DNA of 64,000 nt from Brucella anthropi ATCC 49188. Its GTDB lineage: Bacteria > Pseudomonadota > Alphaproteobacteria > Rhizobiales > Rhizobiaceae. A model generated the notes under the pieces. That model ran no database searches, was not told the origin of the DNA, and worked only from the letters and a program-made list of their open reading frames with translations. The stretch lies in NCBI RefSeq assembly GCF_000017405.1, contig NC_009668.1:646001-710000 (forward strand), in the 5' to 3' direction. The translations under genes and the position numbers were made by a program. Positions 34,815-42,876 of this stretch are shown one piece after another; the first letter of the stretch is position 1; each line of letters begins with the position of its first letter.

Positions 34815-36356
34815 TCATTTGTCCTGCCGGCCCCGACCGGAGGCATAGGTCATGATTTCTTCCTGCGATGTCGCGGCCGTGTTCAAGACGGCGGTGATGC
34901 GCCCCTCGTGAAAGACCGCCACACGGTCCGAAAGCCCCAGAATTTCCGGTAGCTCCGAGCTGATCAGCACAATGCCGATGCCCCTTGCGGCCAGTTCGTC
35001 CATGATCTGGTAGATCGCGAACTTTGCACCGACATCGATGCCTCGCGTCGGTTCATCGAAGAACATGATACGCGGTTCGCGGAACAGCCATTTGCCGATG
35101 ATGATCTTCTGCTGATTGCCGCCCGAAAGCAGTCGAACGGGCTGGGCCAGCCCCGGCGTCTTGATATTGAGAAGATCGACATAACGCTGGCTCGCCTGCC
35201 GCTGTCGCTCGAAATCGATCACGCCATATGAGCTGCTGACCGCTTCCATATTGGCGAGTGTGAGATTGGCGTCGACCGGCATCTTGACCGCCAGTCCTTG
35301 CGCCTTGCGGTCTTCAGACAGATAGGCAATGCCTGCCTCGATGGCGTCGCGCGGGCTGGAGATGGAAAGCGTCTCACCTTCAAGCACAATCGTTCCGGCA
35401 TCGTGCGGATCGGCGCCGAAAATCGCCCGCGCTACTTCCGTGCGCCCTGCGCCCATCAGTCCGGCAAAGCCGAGGATTTCTCCGCGCCGGAGTTCAAAGC
35501 CGATATTCTCGAAGAGGCCGCTTCGCGTCAGTCCGCTGACGGAGAAAATCACTTCCTCCGTCAGCTTTCGGGTCGGTTCCGGAAACTTTTCATCAAGCGA
35601 GCGCCCGACCATCCCGGCCACGATTTCATCGACGGTGACAGCGTCAAAGTCCTTGGTCCAGACATAGCGTCCGTCGCGCAGGATGGTGACGCGGTCGACG
35701 ATCTCCGCCATTTCATCGAGACGGTGCGAAATATAGACGATGCCGGTGCCTTGCGCTTTCAGTTCGCGGATGACCTTGAACAGAAGCTGCGCTTCCTGCT
35801 CGGTCAGCGAGGAGGTCGGTTCGTCCATGATGAGGACGGAGGCATTGAGCGAGAGGGCCTTGGCGATTTCGACCATCTGGCATTGGGCGACGGACAGGTT
35901 CAGCACCTGTGCAGACGGGTCGATCTTGACGCCAAGCCGATCGAGGCAGTGCTGCGCGTCCTGCTTCAGCTTGCGGCGGTCGACGAAGAAACCGCGTTTC
36001 GGCTCGCGAGCGAGATAGATGTTTTCGGCAACGCTCAGATGCGGAACGAGGTTCAGTTCCTGATGGATGATGGCGATGCCCGCCGCTTCCGATTCAAGCG
36101 TGGAAGCAAAGCGGACAGTCTGGTCGCGATAATGGATCGTTCCGCCATCCGGCTGATAGACGCCACTGACGATCTTCATTAGGGTAGACTTGCCCGCACC
36201 ATTCTCGCCGCAGACGGCATGAACCTCGCCCGCCCGCAATTCGAAGCTGACATTCGACAGGGCTTTGACGCCTGGAAATTCTTTGGAAACGGAATCCAGC
36301 TTGAGCAAGATAGGCGCGGTATCGGCGCGCGCAGTCGCTGACGGCAATCCTCCCAT
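34815..36356 (-). CDS. Ribose-type ABC transporter, double ATP-binding protein
   Basis: This RbsA/MglA-type ATPase has 513 residues and two nucleotide-binding halves. The first has Walker A CGENGAGKST, signature LSVAQCQ and Walker B VLIMDEPTSSL. The second has the degenerate Walker A FAGLMGAGRTE and signature LSGGNQQK, which is normal for the family. ATG 36356 follows GGGAGG; the TTG 21 bases upstream is a poor alternative. It is the first gene of the operon, so the 358-base region upstream should hold its promoter and operators. Confidence 0.93.
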   Translation of the reverse strand: MGGLPSATARADTAPILLKLDSVSKEFPGVKALSNVSFELRAGEVHAVCGENGAGKSTLMKIVSGVYQPDGGTIHYRDQTVRFASTLESEAAGIAIIHQELNLVPHLSVAENIYLAREPKRGFFVDRRKLKQDAQHCLDRLGVKIDPSAQVLNLSVAQCQMVEIAKALSLNASVLIMDEPTSSLTEQEAQLLFKVIRELKAQGTGIVYISHRLDEMAEIVDRVTILRDGRYVWTKDFDAVTVDEIVAGMVGRSLDEKFPEPTRKLTEEVIFSVSGLTRSGLFENIGFELRRGEILGFAGLMGAGRTEVARAIFGADPHDAGTIVLEGETLSISSPRDAIEAGIAYLSEDRKAQGLAVKMPVDANLTLANMEAVSSSYGVIDFERQRQASQRYVDLLNIKTPGLAQPVRLLSGGNQQKIIIGKWLFREPRIMFFDEPTRGIDVGAKFAIYQIMDELAARGIGIVLISSELPEILGLSDRVAVFHEGRITAVLNTAATSQEEIMTYASGRGRQDK

Positions 36357-36714
36357 CGCGCTTCCTCCCTCGCGCAAAGTTTCGTCACCTATGAATGGAA
36401 GAAGTAGAAGCCTGCTGGTTTCTGGTCAAGCCAATTTTGCGCGAGCAGCAAAAAACCCGCTACATGGCGGACTGGCTCTCCAGAAATTCAGTTATTAAAC
36501 CTAATTGGCCTGACCAGACGATGGTTTTGCGGTTTTACCTGCATCGTGAATCATTTACTGGAAAGAAGAGAAAAGGCAGCTTCTGCTGGCGAGAAGAGAG
36601 CACATAAGTACTGCAATTCCGACAGTATCGCAGTATTTTGTGTCGCGGCCTCTGGAAAGAGGGGCGGTTCCTTTCTATCATTATATTCCGATTATCTGAT
36701 CCCGAGGGGCAGTT
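36357..36714. promoter_or_regulatory. Regulatory region with two inverted 16-bp sites
   Basis: No credible gene lies in this 358-base gap. TCTGGTCAAGCCAATT (36421-36436) recurs on the other strand as TCTGGTCAGGCCAATT (36503-36518, reversed), a 15/16 match, with 66 bases between. Each site also has an inner TGG...CCA dyad, the form bound by FCD-type GntR regulators. The pair lies 65-160 bases upstream of the ribose-type transporter operon and fits a looping repressor. A GAGGGG ribosome site for the plus-strand gene lies at 36704-36709. Confidence 0.6.
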
Positions 36715-38004
36715 TTGTACTTTGAAATAATTACGGTCGTGCTGTTGACGATCCTCAATGGTGTTCTCGCCATGTCGGAACTCGCAGTGGTTTCCTCCCG
36801 CCCAGCGCGACTAAGGGTAATGGCCGACAAGGGCAGCCGCGGCGCCCGCATGGCCATCGAGCTTGCCGATAATCCCGGCCGTTTCCTGTCCACCGTCCAG
36901 ATCGGCATCACGCTGGTCGGCATTCTGTCGGGTGCATTTTCCGGCGCGACGCTGGGTGCCCGTTTGTCGGGCTGGCTTCTTGGGCAAGGCTTGTCGCCAG
37001 CCCTTGCCGATGCTGTTGGCGTCGGCTCGGTGGTCGTGGTCATCACCTATCTGTCGCTGATTGTCGGCGAACTCGTGCCAAAGCAGATCGCACTGCGTGA
37101 GCCGGAAGCGGTTGCAAGCCGTGTAGCGCCGACCATGACATTGCTGTCCAAGATGGCTGCACCTCTGGTCTGGCTTCTCGATACATCGGGCCGTCTGGTC
37201 TTGAGACTGCTTGGCCAGTCGGGCAAGTCGAGCGACGGCGTGACCGACGAAGAGATCAAGTCTGTTCTGGCCGAAGCGCATAGCGCGGGCGTGATCGAGA
37301 CGGAGGAATCCCGCATGATTGCAGGCGTTATGCGCCTTGCGGACCGGACGGCACGCGGGCTGATGACGCCGCGCATGGATGTCGAAATGGTCGATGTGGA
37401 TGATAGTTTCGATGAAATTCGCCTGCAACTGCACAATACGAGCCGTTCGCGGCTTCCTGTGCGCGGCGAAGATTCCGATGAAGTGATCGGCGTCTTACAG
37501 GTGCGCGACTTCTTCAATCAGCTGTCCTCCAGGGGCAGTGTCAATCTGCGCGAGATCGTCCGTGATGTTCCGGTCGTGTCGGACTTTTCCGATGCGCTCG
37601 ACGTGGTGGAAGCCATTCGCGGCACGCCAACGCATATGGTGCTCGTCTATGACGAGTATGGTCATTTTGAAGGTGTGATTACTGCGGGCGATGTGATGGA
37701 AGCGATCATCGGCGCCATGCAGGAGGACCATATCGAGGAAAAGGCTATCGTGCGCCGGGCGGATGGTTCTTATCTCGTCTCGGGCTGGATGCCGATTGAC
37801 GAGTTCTCGGAGTTTTTGCGTTTCCCGATTGACGACGATGCGGAATACAACACCGTTGCCGGGCTGGCGCTTGAGGAACTGAAGCATCTGCCGGATGTGG
37901 GTGAAACTTTCGTCAAGAACGGATGGGTGTTCGAAATCGTTGACCTTGACGGACGCCGCATCGACAAGCTGCTGCTGACGGCGGAAGAACAGTCGACAGA
38001 GTAG
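36715..38004 (+). CDS. CNNM/CorC-type hemolysin-family membrane protein with CBS domains
   Basis: This protein of 429 residues has, in order, a DUF21/CNNM membrane domain (about 1-190, MYFEIITVVLLTILNGVLAM at the start), a CBS pair (about 210-335, TPRMDVEMVDVDDS and VVEAIRGTPTHMVLVYDEYG) and a CorC_HlyC domain (about 345-425). The family is linked to magnesium or cobalt efflux; 'hemolysin' is a historical label. The start is TTG 36715, justified by GAGGGG six bases upstream and by the normal family N-terminus. It is a single gene. Confidence 0.9.
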   Translation: MYFEIITVVLLTILNGVLAMSELAVVSSRPARLRVMADKGSRGARMAIELADNPGRFLSTVQIGITLVGILSGAFSGATLGARLSGWLLGQGLSPALADAVGVGSVVVVITYLSLIVGELVPKQIALREPEAVASRVAPTMTLLSKMAAPLVWLLDTSGRLVLRLLGQSGKSSDGVTDEEIKSVLAEAHSAGVIETEESRMIAGVMRLADRTARGLMTPRMDVEMVDVDDSFDEIRLQLHNTSRSRLPVRGEDSDEVIGVLQVRDFFNQLSSRGSVNLREIVRDVPVVSDFSDALDVVEAIRGTPTHMVLVYDEYGHFEGVITAGDVMEAIIGAMQEDHIEEKAIVRRADGSYLVSGWMPIDEFSEFLRFPIDDDAEYNTVAGLALEELKHLPDVGETFVKNGWVFEIVDLDGRRIDKLLLTAEEQSTE

Positions 38005-38246
38005 TTTGCGGGTGGCGCGTCCCTAACTATTGTTGAGCGCGCGCCTCAAGCGGCATGTCGATGGTATGCCTTGTCCGCCGAAGTGATCGTCTTGATTGAA
38101 CTGCCGTACCATTGGCATTTTAGATTGTATGCATGTTATAGTTGTCAGTCGGGGGCAGGTTTGCTGTCATTCCTTTTTAATCAGGACACGAGGGGCGTCC
38201 CGATTGGAAAAAAGCTGAACGTGCTCTGGCCAGTGGTGGCGTTTAA

Positions 38247-40217
38247 ATGGGGTCGAGAACTGAATATTGGCTTCAACTGGTCAGGTCTGCCTATGGCAGG
38301 CAGGACAGCCCGATAGCCGACAAGATACTTGCGGACCAGCTCAGGGAGATTTGCGACGGCGCGCGCTTCTCGATGCCCATCAGCACGATTCTGTCCGTGC
38401 TCATTTTGCTGGTCCAGATTGCTGCCGGGCATTTCTGGATGCCCATCATCTGGTTCGCGCTGGTCAATATCATCAATGCGCTGCGCCTCATCGATGCGAT
38501 AGCCTATTATAGAAGCCCGGCTGCGCCAGTTGAGAATATCGCGGTTCTGCAGCGCCAGCTCGCCCGCTTTCAACTGTTTGGCGCACTGGCCGGTTTCGTC
38601 TGGGCCGGTGTCGCCATTCTTTCCCATGGGTTCTCTGATCCGCAATCGTCGGTCTATCTGGTCATTCTGGCCGGTATCTGCGCGGGCGCCGTCACCTACG
38701 GCTCGTCCTATGCCGCGGTTGCAATCAATTTCATAACGCCGCCGCTTGTCGTGACGGTGGTGTGTCTGGTCCTGCAAGCCGACCTGCAATATGGCGTGAT
38801 TGCCGTTGCTGTTGTTCTGTTCTGGCTCGGGCTTACGCGTGGCGCACTCTTGGGGCAGAACCGCTTCATCCAGACCAGCAGGTTGAAACACGAAGCCAAG
38901 CAGTTGGCTGACGAAATGGCACTCAAGTCGCAGGAGGACCCGTTGACGGGGCTCTTCAACCGGCGTGGCCTTGAAACCTCCATTCGCCTCTATCCTGTGA
39001 AAGACGGCCCGTTCATCGTCATGCTGATCGATCTCGACGGGTTCAAGTCCGTCAACGACACCTATGGTCACAAGGTGGGTGACGACCTCCTTGTCGCCAT
39101 TGCGCAGCGTATCCGTCAGGTCTCGCCGGAGCGTTCCGTTCTGGCGCGTATTGGCGGTGATGAATTCGTACTCGCTTATCCCGAGCCTTCAGCCAAGATC
39201 GAGGCCGGATTGGTGGCCGCACGCATCATCGGCAGTCTGACCGCCCATTATGAGGGGATTCTGTCGGTGGAGATCGGCGCCTGTGTCGGCATTTGCCGGC
39301 TGGAGCGTCTCGATCCGGTCGAAATGTTGCTGCGCGCCGACTTCGCGCTTTATGCGGCCAAGAAACGCGGACGCAACGAATATTATTTTTTCGAGAAGCG
39401 TCTGCAGCACGAGTGGGAGCGCAAGCAAAGCATCGAGCGAGACCTGCGCATTGCAATCGAAACCGGGCAGGTGCAAACCTACTTTCAGCCGGTGGTGCAA
39501 CTCTCCAGTGGGCGCATGGTTGGTTTTGAGGCATTGCTGCGCTGGGATCATCCGCAGCACGGCACAATTCCCCCGCCGGAAATCATCGATGTTGCGTGCG
39601 AAGTGGGTGTGGTGCGTCAGCTGACGAATAATGTGCTCTTCAATTGCTGCGAGATGATCGACAAGCTCACCGAAGGCGGGCGCAGCGATCTGACAGTTGC
39701 CATGAATCTTTCCCCTCGCGAACTGGCGGGGGGGCGTATTCCACACGAAATCCTGTCCCAAATGGAAAAACGCGAACTTCCGATGTCCATGCTTGAAATC
39801 GAGATAACGGAGGAAGCTCCCTTCGATCAGCGCGGGATGAGTGACAGCCTCGGAGTGCTGTCGAGCGCTGGTGTCTCTATCGCACTTGACGATTTTGGCA
39901 CCGGCTTTGCTACTTTCGCCTCCTTGAAGAAGGGCCTCATCACCAAGATCAAGATCGACAAGGTTTTCGTGCGTGGCATTGCCGAATCCGAAGGCGATCA
40001 GCATATCGTGCGCGCCATGGTCGAGCTGGGCGATGCTCTTGGCATCAAGGTCACTGCCGAAGGGATCGAGACCGAGGAAGATCGCGACATGCTTTGTAAA
40101 CTGGGTTGCAATGCCGGGCAGGGCTTCCTGTTTTCACCGGCTCTGCCGGCGAGCATGGCTCTTGATGCCCTTGCCAAAGCGAGTGCCAGCTCACGGTTCG
40201 ATCAGGCTGTCCGGTAG
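38247..40217 (+). CDS. GGDEF-EAL cyclic-di-GMP protein with membrane sensor
   Basis: This 656-residue protein has five or six membrane helices at about 45-200, then a GGDEF domain with intact GGDEF (303-307), then an EAL domain with EAL at 428-430, NLSPREL, DDFGTG and EGIET. The RxxD inhibitory site before GGDEF is not present (Leu replaces Asp), so the cyclase would not have product inhibition through that site. Both catalytic signatures look usable. A stop codon just upstream (TAA at 38244) sets ATG 38247 as start, though without a strong ribosome site. The last 27 bases overlap the 3' end of the convergent unknown gene. Confidence 0.92.
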   Translation: MGSRTEYWLQLVRSAYGRQDSPIADKILADQLREICDGARFSMPISTILSVLILLVQIAAGHFWMPIIWFALVNIINALRLIDAIAYYRSPAAPVENIAVLQRQLARFQLFGALAGFVWAGVAILSHGFSDPQSSVYLVILAGICAGAVTYGSSYAAVAINFITPPLVVTVVCLVLQADLQYGVIAVAVVLFWLGLTRGALLGQNRFIQTSRLKHEAKQLADEMALKSQEDPLTGLFNRRGLETSIRLYPVKDGPFIVMLIDLDGFKSVNDTYGHKVGDDLLVAIAQRIRQVSPERSVLARIGGDEFVLAYPEPSAKIEAGLVAARIIGSLTAHYEGILSVEIGACVGICRLERLDPVEMLLRADFALYAAKKRGRNEYYFFEKRLQHEWERKQSIERDLRIAIETGQVQTYFQPVVQLSSGRMVGFEALLRWDHPQHGTIPPPEIIDVACEVGVVRQLTNNVLFNCCEMIDKLTEGGRSDLTVAMNLSPRELAGGRIPHEILSQMEKRELPMSMLEIEITEEAPFDQRGMSDSLGVLSSAGVSIALDDFGTGFATFASLKKGLITKIKIDKVFVRGIAESEGDQHIVRAMVELGDALGIKVTAEGIETEEDRDMLCKLGCNAGQGFLFSPALPASMALDALAKASASSRFDQAVR

Positions 40218-41522
40218 TTTGGGTGGATAATCCATCTCGATTTCGTCCTGACCGTAAATGGGGCTCTTCAGGTTGGGGCCGGTCAGGATGGGGCGGATCT
40301 TGTATTTTCCTGTAGTCAGCCCTTCGGGAAAGAACGGCGAATAGGCGTCGTCGTCGCCGACCGGGTGATAGATCACAAATTGCCCGCCGCGCTTCTGTAC
40401 GGGATTATCGTCGAGCGTTTCGCTCTTTCCCGGCTCTAGGGTCTTGTTGAAGAGATCATAGAGCTTATGCGTGGTCTGCTGGCCGTCGGCAGATGTGAAA
40501 ATCAGGTGCAATTCACCATAGCCGAGTTCCACGGCTTCGCGGCTTTCATTGGCCAGCGTCAGCGTGAACAGGTGCTTGTAATAATCCTGATCCTTGTCGA
40601 CATCGCTGTAATCCGCGAGACCGAGCTGCAAGGATTGCGGTTTTTGCCCGTTTTCCGCCTGCCAGGTCGCAAGGTCATAGGCTTCTTTCAGGGATATCCA
40701 GCCCTCCAGCGGCCCGGTTTTACCCTGATAGGCAATTTTCATCCAGCCATCGCCGGCAAAGACAAGCTTGCGTGCCTTGTCGCCCTTGGCCAGAGAGGAT
40801 TTTGTGGTGCTTTGCCGGTCAGGATTGCTGTATAGGGTCAACTTTTCCAGCGGGACTTCCCAGCCTTGTTCGGTTTCATCCGGTGCCAAAGGCATTTCAA
40901 GAACGCTGTTTCCCTGTGCGTCATAGGTGACCATGCGCATGGGTTTCATCAGGTAGGGCCAGCCAGACATCTGCTCTTCCGGGCGCGATTGTTCCACAAG
41001 CCGCACCGTCTGGCCGCGATCAATCGACAGGATGTCGACGCGGTTATAATGCCCATCCAGACTACAGCTGCTTTTGATCAGCTTTCGTTCCGGGATGCGC
41101 TCGACATTCCACAGCTCGCCGCAATTCAGTTTTCCGCCAAGTTCGTCCTCAATAATCAGTGGGGAAAAGGCTTTGGCTTTTGGATCATAGAGATAAAGCG
41201 CGGCGCCAACGTCGAGACTTCCCGCTTCGCGGGCACCCAAAGAAAAATCGGTGTAGCCATCGAAGTCATAGTCGCCGGTTTCGAAGCTGACAGGCCCGTC
41301 CAGTCCGTTGAGCCAATCGGAATCCAGCAAAATGAGTTTCGATCCATCGGGCTGGGTCAGAACATAACCCTCTTTGCGTCTTTCGATATGCGCGCTCACG
41401 CCCGGTTCTGGCAGAAGGCGAGGAAGATTTTCTTCCGCGAAAGCAAGGTTCATCAGGCCTGGCGATAGAAATGCCAGAGAAATTCCGCGTGCCGCGAGGT
41501 GGAAAAATCGTCTCATTGCCAT
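40191..41522 (-). CDS. Secreted protein of unknown function with SH3-like region
   Basis: This 443-residue protein with an N-terminal signal peptide (ARGISLAFLSPGLMNLAFAE) is probably periplasmic. Residues about 95-150 (GDYDFDGYTDFSLG) resemble the calcium-type DxDxDG repeat in XAC2610-like proteins. Residues about 225-290 (LTLYSNPDRQSTTKS...GWMKIAYQGKTGPLEGWI) look like a bacterial SH3 fold. The last 140 residues are not recognised. It overlaps the GGDEF-EAL gene tail to tail by 27 bases. I know of no function for it. Confidence 0.75.
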   Translation of the reverse strand: MAMRRFFHLAARGISLAFLSPGLMNLAFAEENLPRLLPEPGVSAHIERRKEGYVLTQPDGSKLILLDSDWLNGLDGPVSFETGDYDFDGYTDFSLGAREAGSLDVGAALYLYDPKAKAFSPLIIEDELGGKLNCGELWNVERIPERKLIKSSCSLDGHYNRVDILSIDRGQTVRLVEQSRPEEQMSGWPYLMKPMRMVTYDAQGNSVLEMPLAPDETEQGWEVPLEKLTLYSNPDRQSTTKSSLAKGDKARKLVFAGDGWMKIAYQGKTGPLEGWISLKEAYDLATWQAENGQKPQSLQLGLADYSDVDKDQDYYKHLFTLTLANESREAVELGYGELHLIFTSADGQQTTHKLYDLFNKTLEPGKSETLDDNPVQKRGGQFVIYHPVGDDDAYSPFFPEGLTTGKYKIRPILTGPNLKSPIYGQDEIEMDYPPKLPDSLIEP

Positions 41523-41677
41523 CTGCTTGTTTGATGTGGTCAGCTTTGCTTACACGAGACATGGCTGAAACGGGAGTTGTTCTTTCCCGTCATCCAAAGC
41601 TTGGTCGCAAACCGGATGAGATGTATGGTCCCAGCAACGAAGAACCGGCGGGAGACGCGATCAGTGGAGGAAACGTA

Positions 41678-42100
41678 ATGACCGATAAAAAACCTGACGG
41701 TCCGGTACTTTTGTCGGGCGGCAATCCCCAGATTGCAAAAGGGGAAGGGGATGCGCCGGTTCAGGCTTATATCGCCGCCATGCCGGGATGGAAAAGCGAA
41801 GCAGGTCGCCGCCTGGATGCGCTCATCGTGCGTACCGTTCCCGATGTGCATAAAGCGGTCAAATGGAATTCCCCCTTCTACGGAATGAAGGGAGAGGGGT
41901 GGTTCCTCAGCTATCACTGTTTCGACAAATATATAAAGGTTGCATTCTTTCGCGGCGCAAAGCTGAAGCCGATGCCGCCGGTTGAATCCAAGAGCCAGGA
42001 TACGCGCTATTTCCACATTCATGAGCACGACGATGTGGATGAAGCCCAACTGACGGACTGGATCAGACAGGCAAGCCAACTGCCGGGTGAGAAAATGTAG
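41678..42100 (+). CDS. DUF1801-family protein 1
   Basis: This small cytosolic protein has 140 residues. The core APVQAYIAAMPGWKSEAGRR, AVKWNSPFYG and the C-terminal DDVDEAQLTDWIRQASQLPG are typical of DUF1801 (YdhG-like alpha/beta fold). ATG 41678 follows TGGAGGAA; the frame reading back to 41471 overlaps the promoter area and is unlikely. It is followed 39 bases later by a second DUF1801 gene, perhaps an old duplication. Function unknown. Confidence 0.85.
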   Translation: MTDKKPDGPVLLSGGNPQIAKGEGDAPVQAYIAAMPGWKSEAGRRLDALIVRTVPDVHKAVKWNSPFYGMKGEGWFLSYHCFDKYIKVAFFRGAKLKPMPPVESKSQDTRYFHIHEHDDVDEAQLTDWIRQASQLPGEKM

Positions 42101-42139
42101 GTTGGAGCGCAGATCGAAAGACGCTCTGGGAGGGGTTTC

Positions 42140-42541
42140 ATGACAGATGATAATGACGCTTCAAAGCTTATTGACGGGCGGATTGTCGAGCTCGATGACT
42201 GGCGCGGCGAGACGCTCGCCCGAATGCGGGCGCTCATAAAGAAGGCCGATCCCGACGTGATTGAGGAATGGAAATGGCGTGGCGTGCCGGTATGGTCGCA
42301 TGACGGCATCATCTGCACCGGCGAGACTTACAAGAAGGTTGTGAAGCTGACTTTTGCCAATGGCTCAGCGCTGAACGATCCCGCCCGCATCTTTAATTCC
42401 AGTCTTGAAGGCAATACGCGCCGCGCGCTGGACATAAGCGAAGGTGAAGAGGTCAACGAAGATGCCTTCATCGCACTCGTTCAAGCTGCCATAGCGCATA
42501 ATACAGCCAAGCGGGCGCAGCGAAAAACCAAACGCAGCTGA
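42140..42541 (+). CDS. DUF1801-family protein 2
   Basis: This 133-residue protein has the DUF1801 core DVIEEWKWRGVPVWSHDG and CTGETYKKVVKLTFANGS. The C-terminus is basic (KRAQRKTKRS). GGGAGGGG lies upstream of the ATG. It forms a pair with the gene before it and shares only the fold-level pattern with it. A strong terminator follows. Function unknown. Confidence 0.85.
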   Translation: MTDDNDASKLIDGRIVELDDWRGETLARMRALIKKADPDVIEEWKWRGVPVWSHDGIICTGETYKKVVKLTFANGSALNDPARIFNSSLEGNTRRALDISEGEEVNEDAFIALVQAAIAHNTAKRAQRKTKRS

Positions 42542-42572
42542 TTGCCCCCCTAATTTGCGAGAATTTTTGTGA

Positions 42573-42600
42573 AATCCGTCGGTTTGCGGCGGATTTTTTT
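42573..42600 (+). terminator. Terminator after the DUF1801 pair
   Basis: AATCCGTC pairs with GGCGGATT (one G-T pair) around GGTTTGC, followed by seven T residues. Confidence 0.85.
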
Positions 42601-42689
42601 AATGCGCATTTCGATGCTCGGGTGCGTGTCTGTCGCGCAAAAGGCAGTCTCAAAGTTACGAGCACACGAAATCGCGAAGACAAAACATG

Positions 42690-42830
42690 TATCTATGTCT
42701 ATCTTTATTTCTTATAATTGATCATCTTGTAGAGTGTTTATTTTAGTAAATACTAATGAAAGTAACAATAATATCTATTTAATAAATTGTAATATTGTAT
42801 AAGTATCGTCTCGATACAAAAATAATTGCC
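42690..42830 (+). promoter_or_regulatory. AT-rich regulatory island upstream of the amidohydrolase
   Basis: This stretch is strikingly AT-rich compared with its neighbours and has no gene. It holds two dyads: TTAGTAAATACTAA (42743-42756, perfect 6-bp arms) and GTATCG-TCT-CGATAC (42803-42817), the latter flanked by TTGTAT and ACAA that extend the symmetry. It is probably a promoter or silencer region, possibly bound by a nucleoid protein. Confidence 0.5.
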
Positions 42831-42876
42831 ACTTGATCTAGGGCTTTTTTGTTGTGGCGGTAAAGAGGATATTCAG

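Noticed and set aside
36395..36607. 70-codon frame in the regulatory gap before the CBS-domain gene
   Set aside because: No ribosome site, no similarity recognised, and it covers the candidate operator pair.
36715..38004. True hemolysin
   Set aside because: The domain order is CNNM, CBS and CorC_HlyC, a transport-related family; the hemolysin name is historical.
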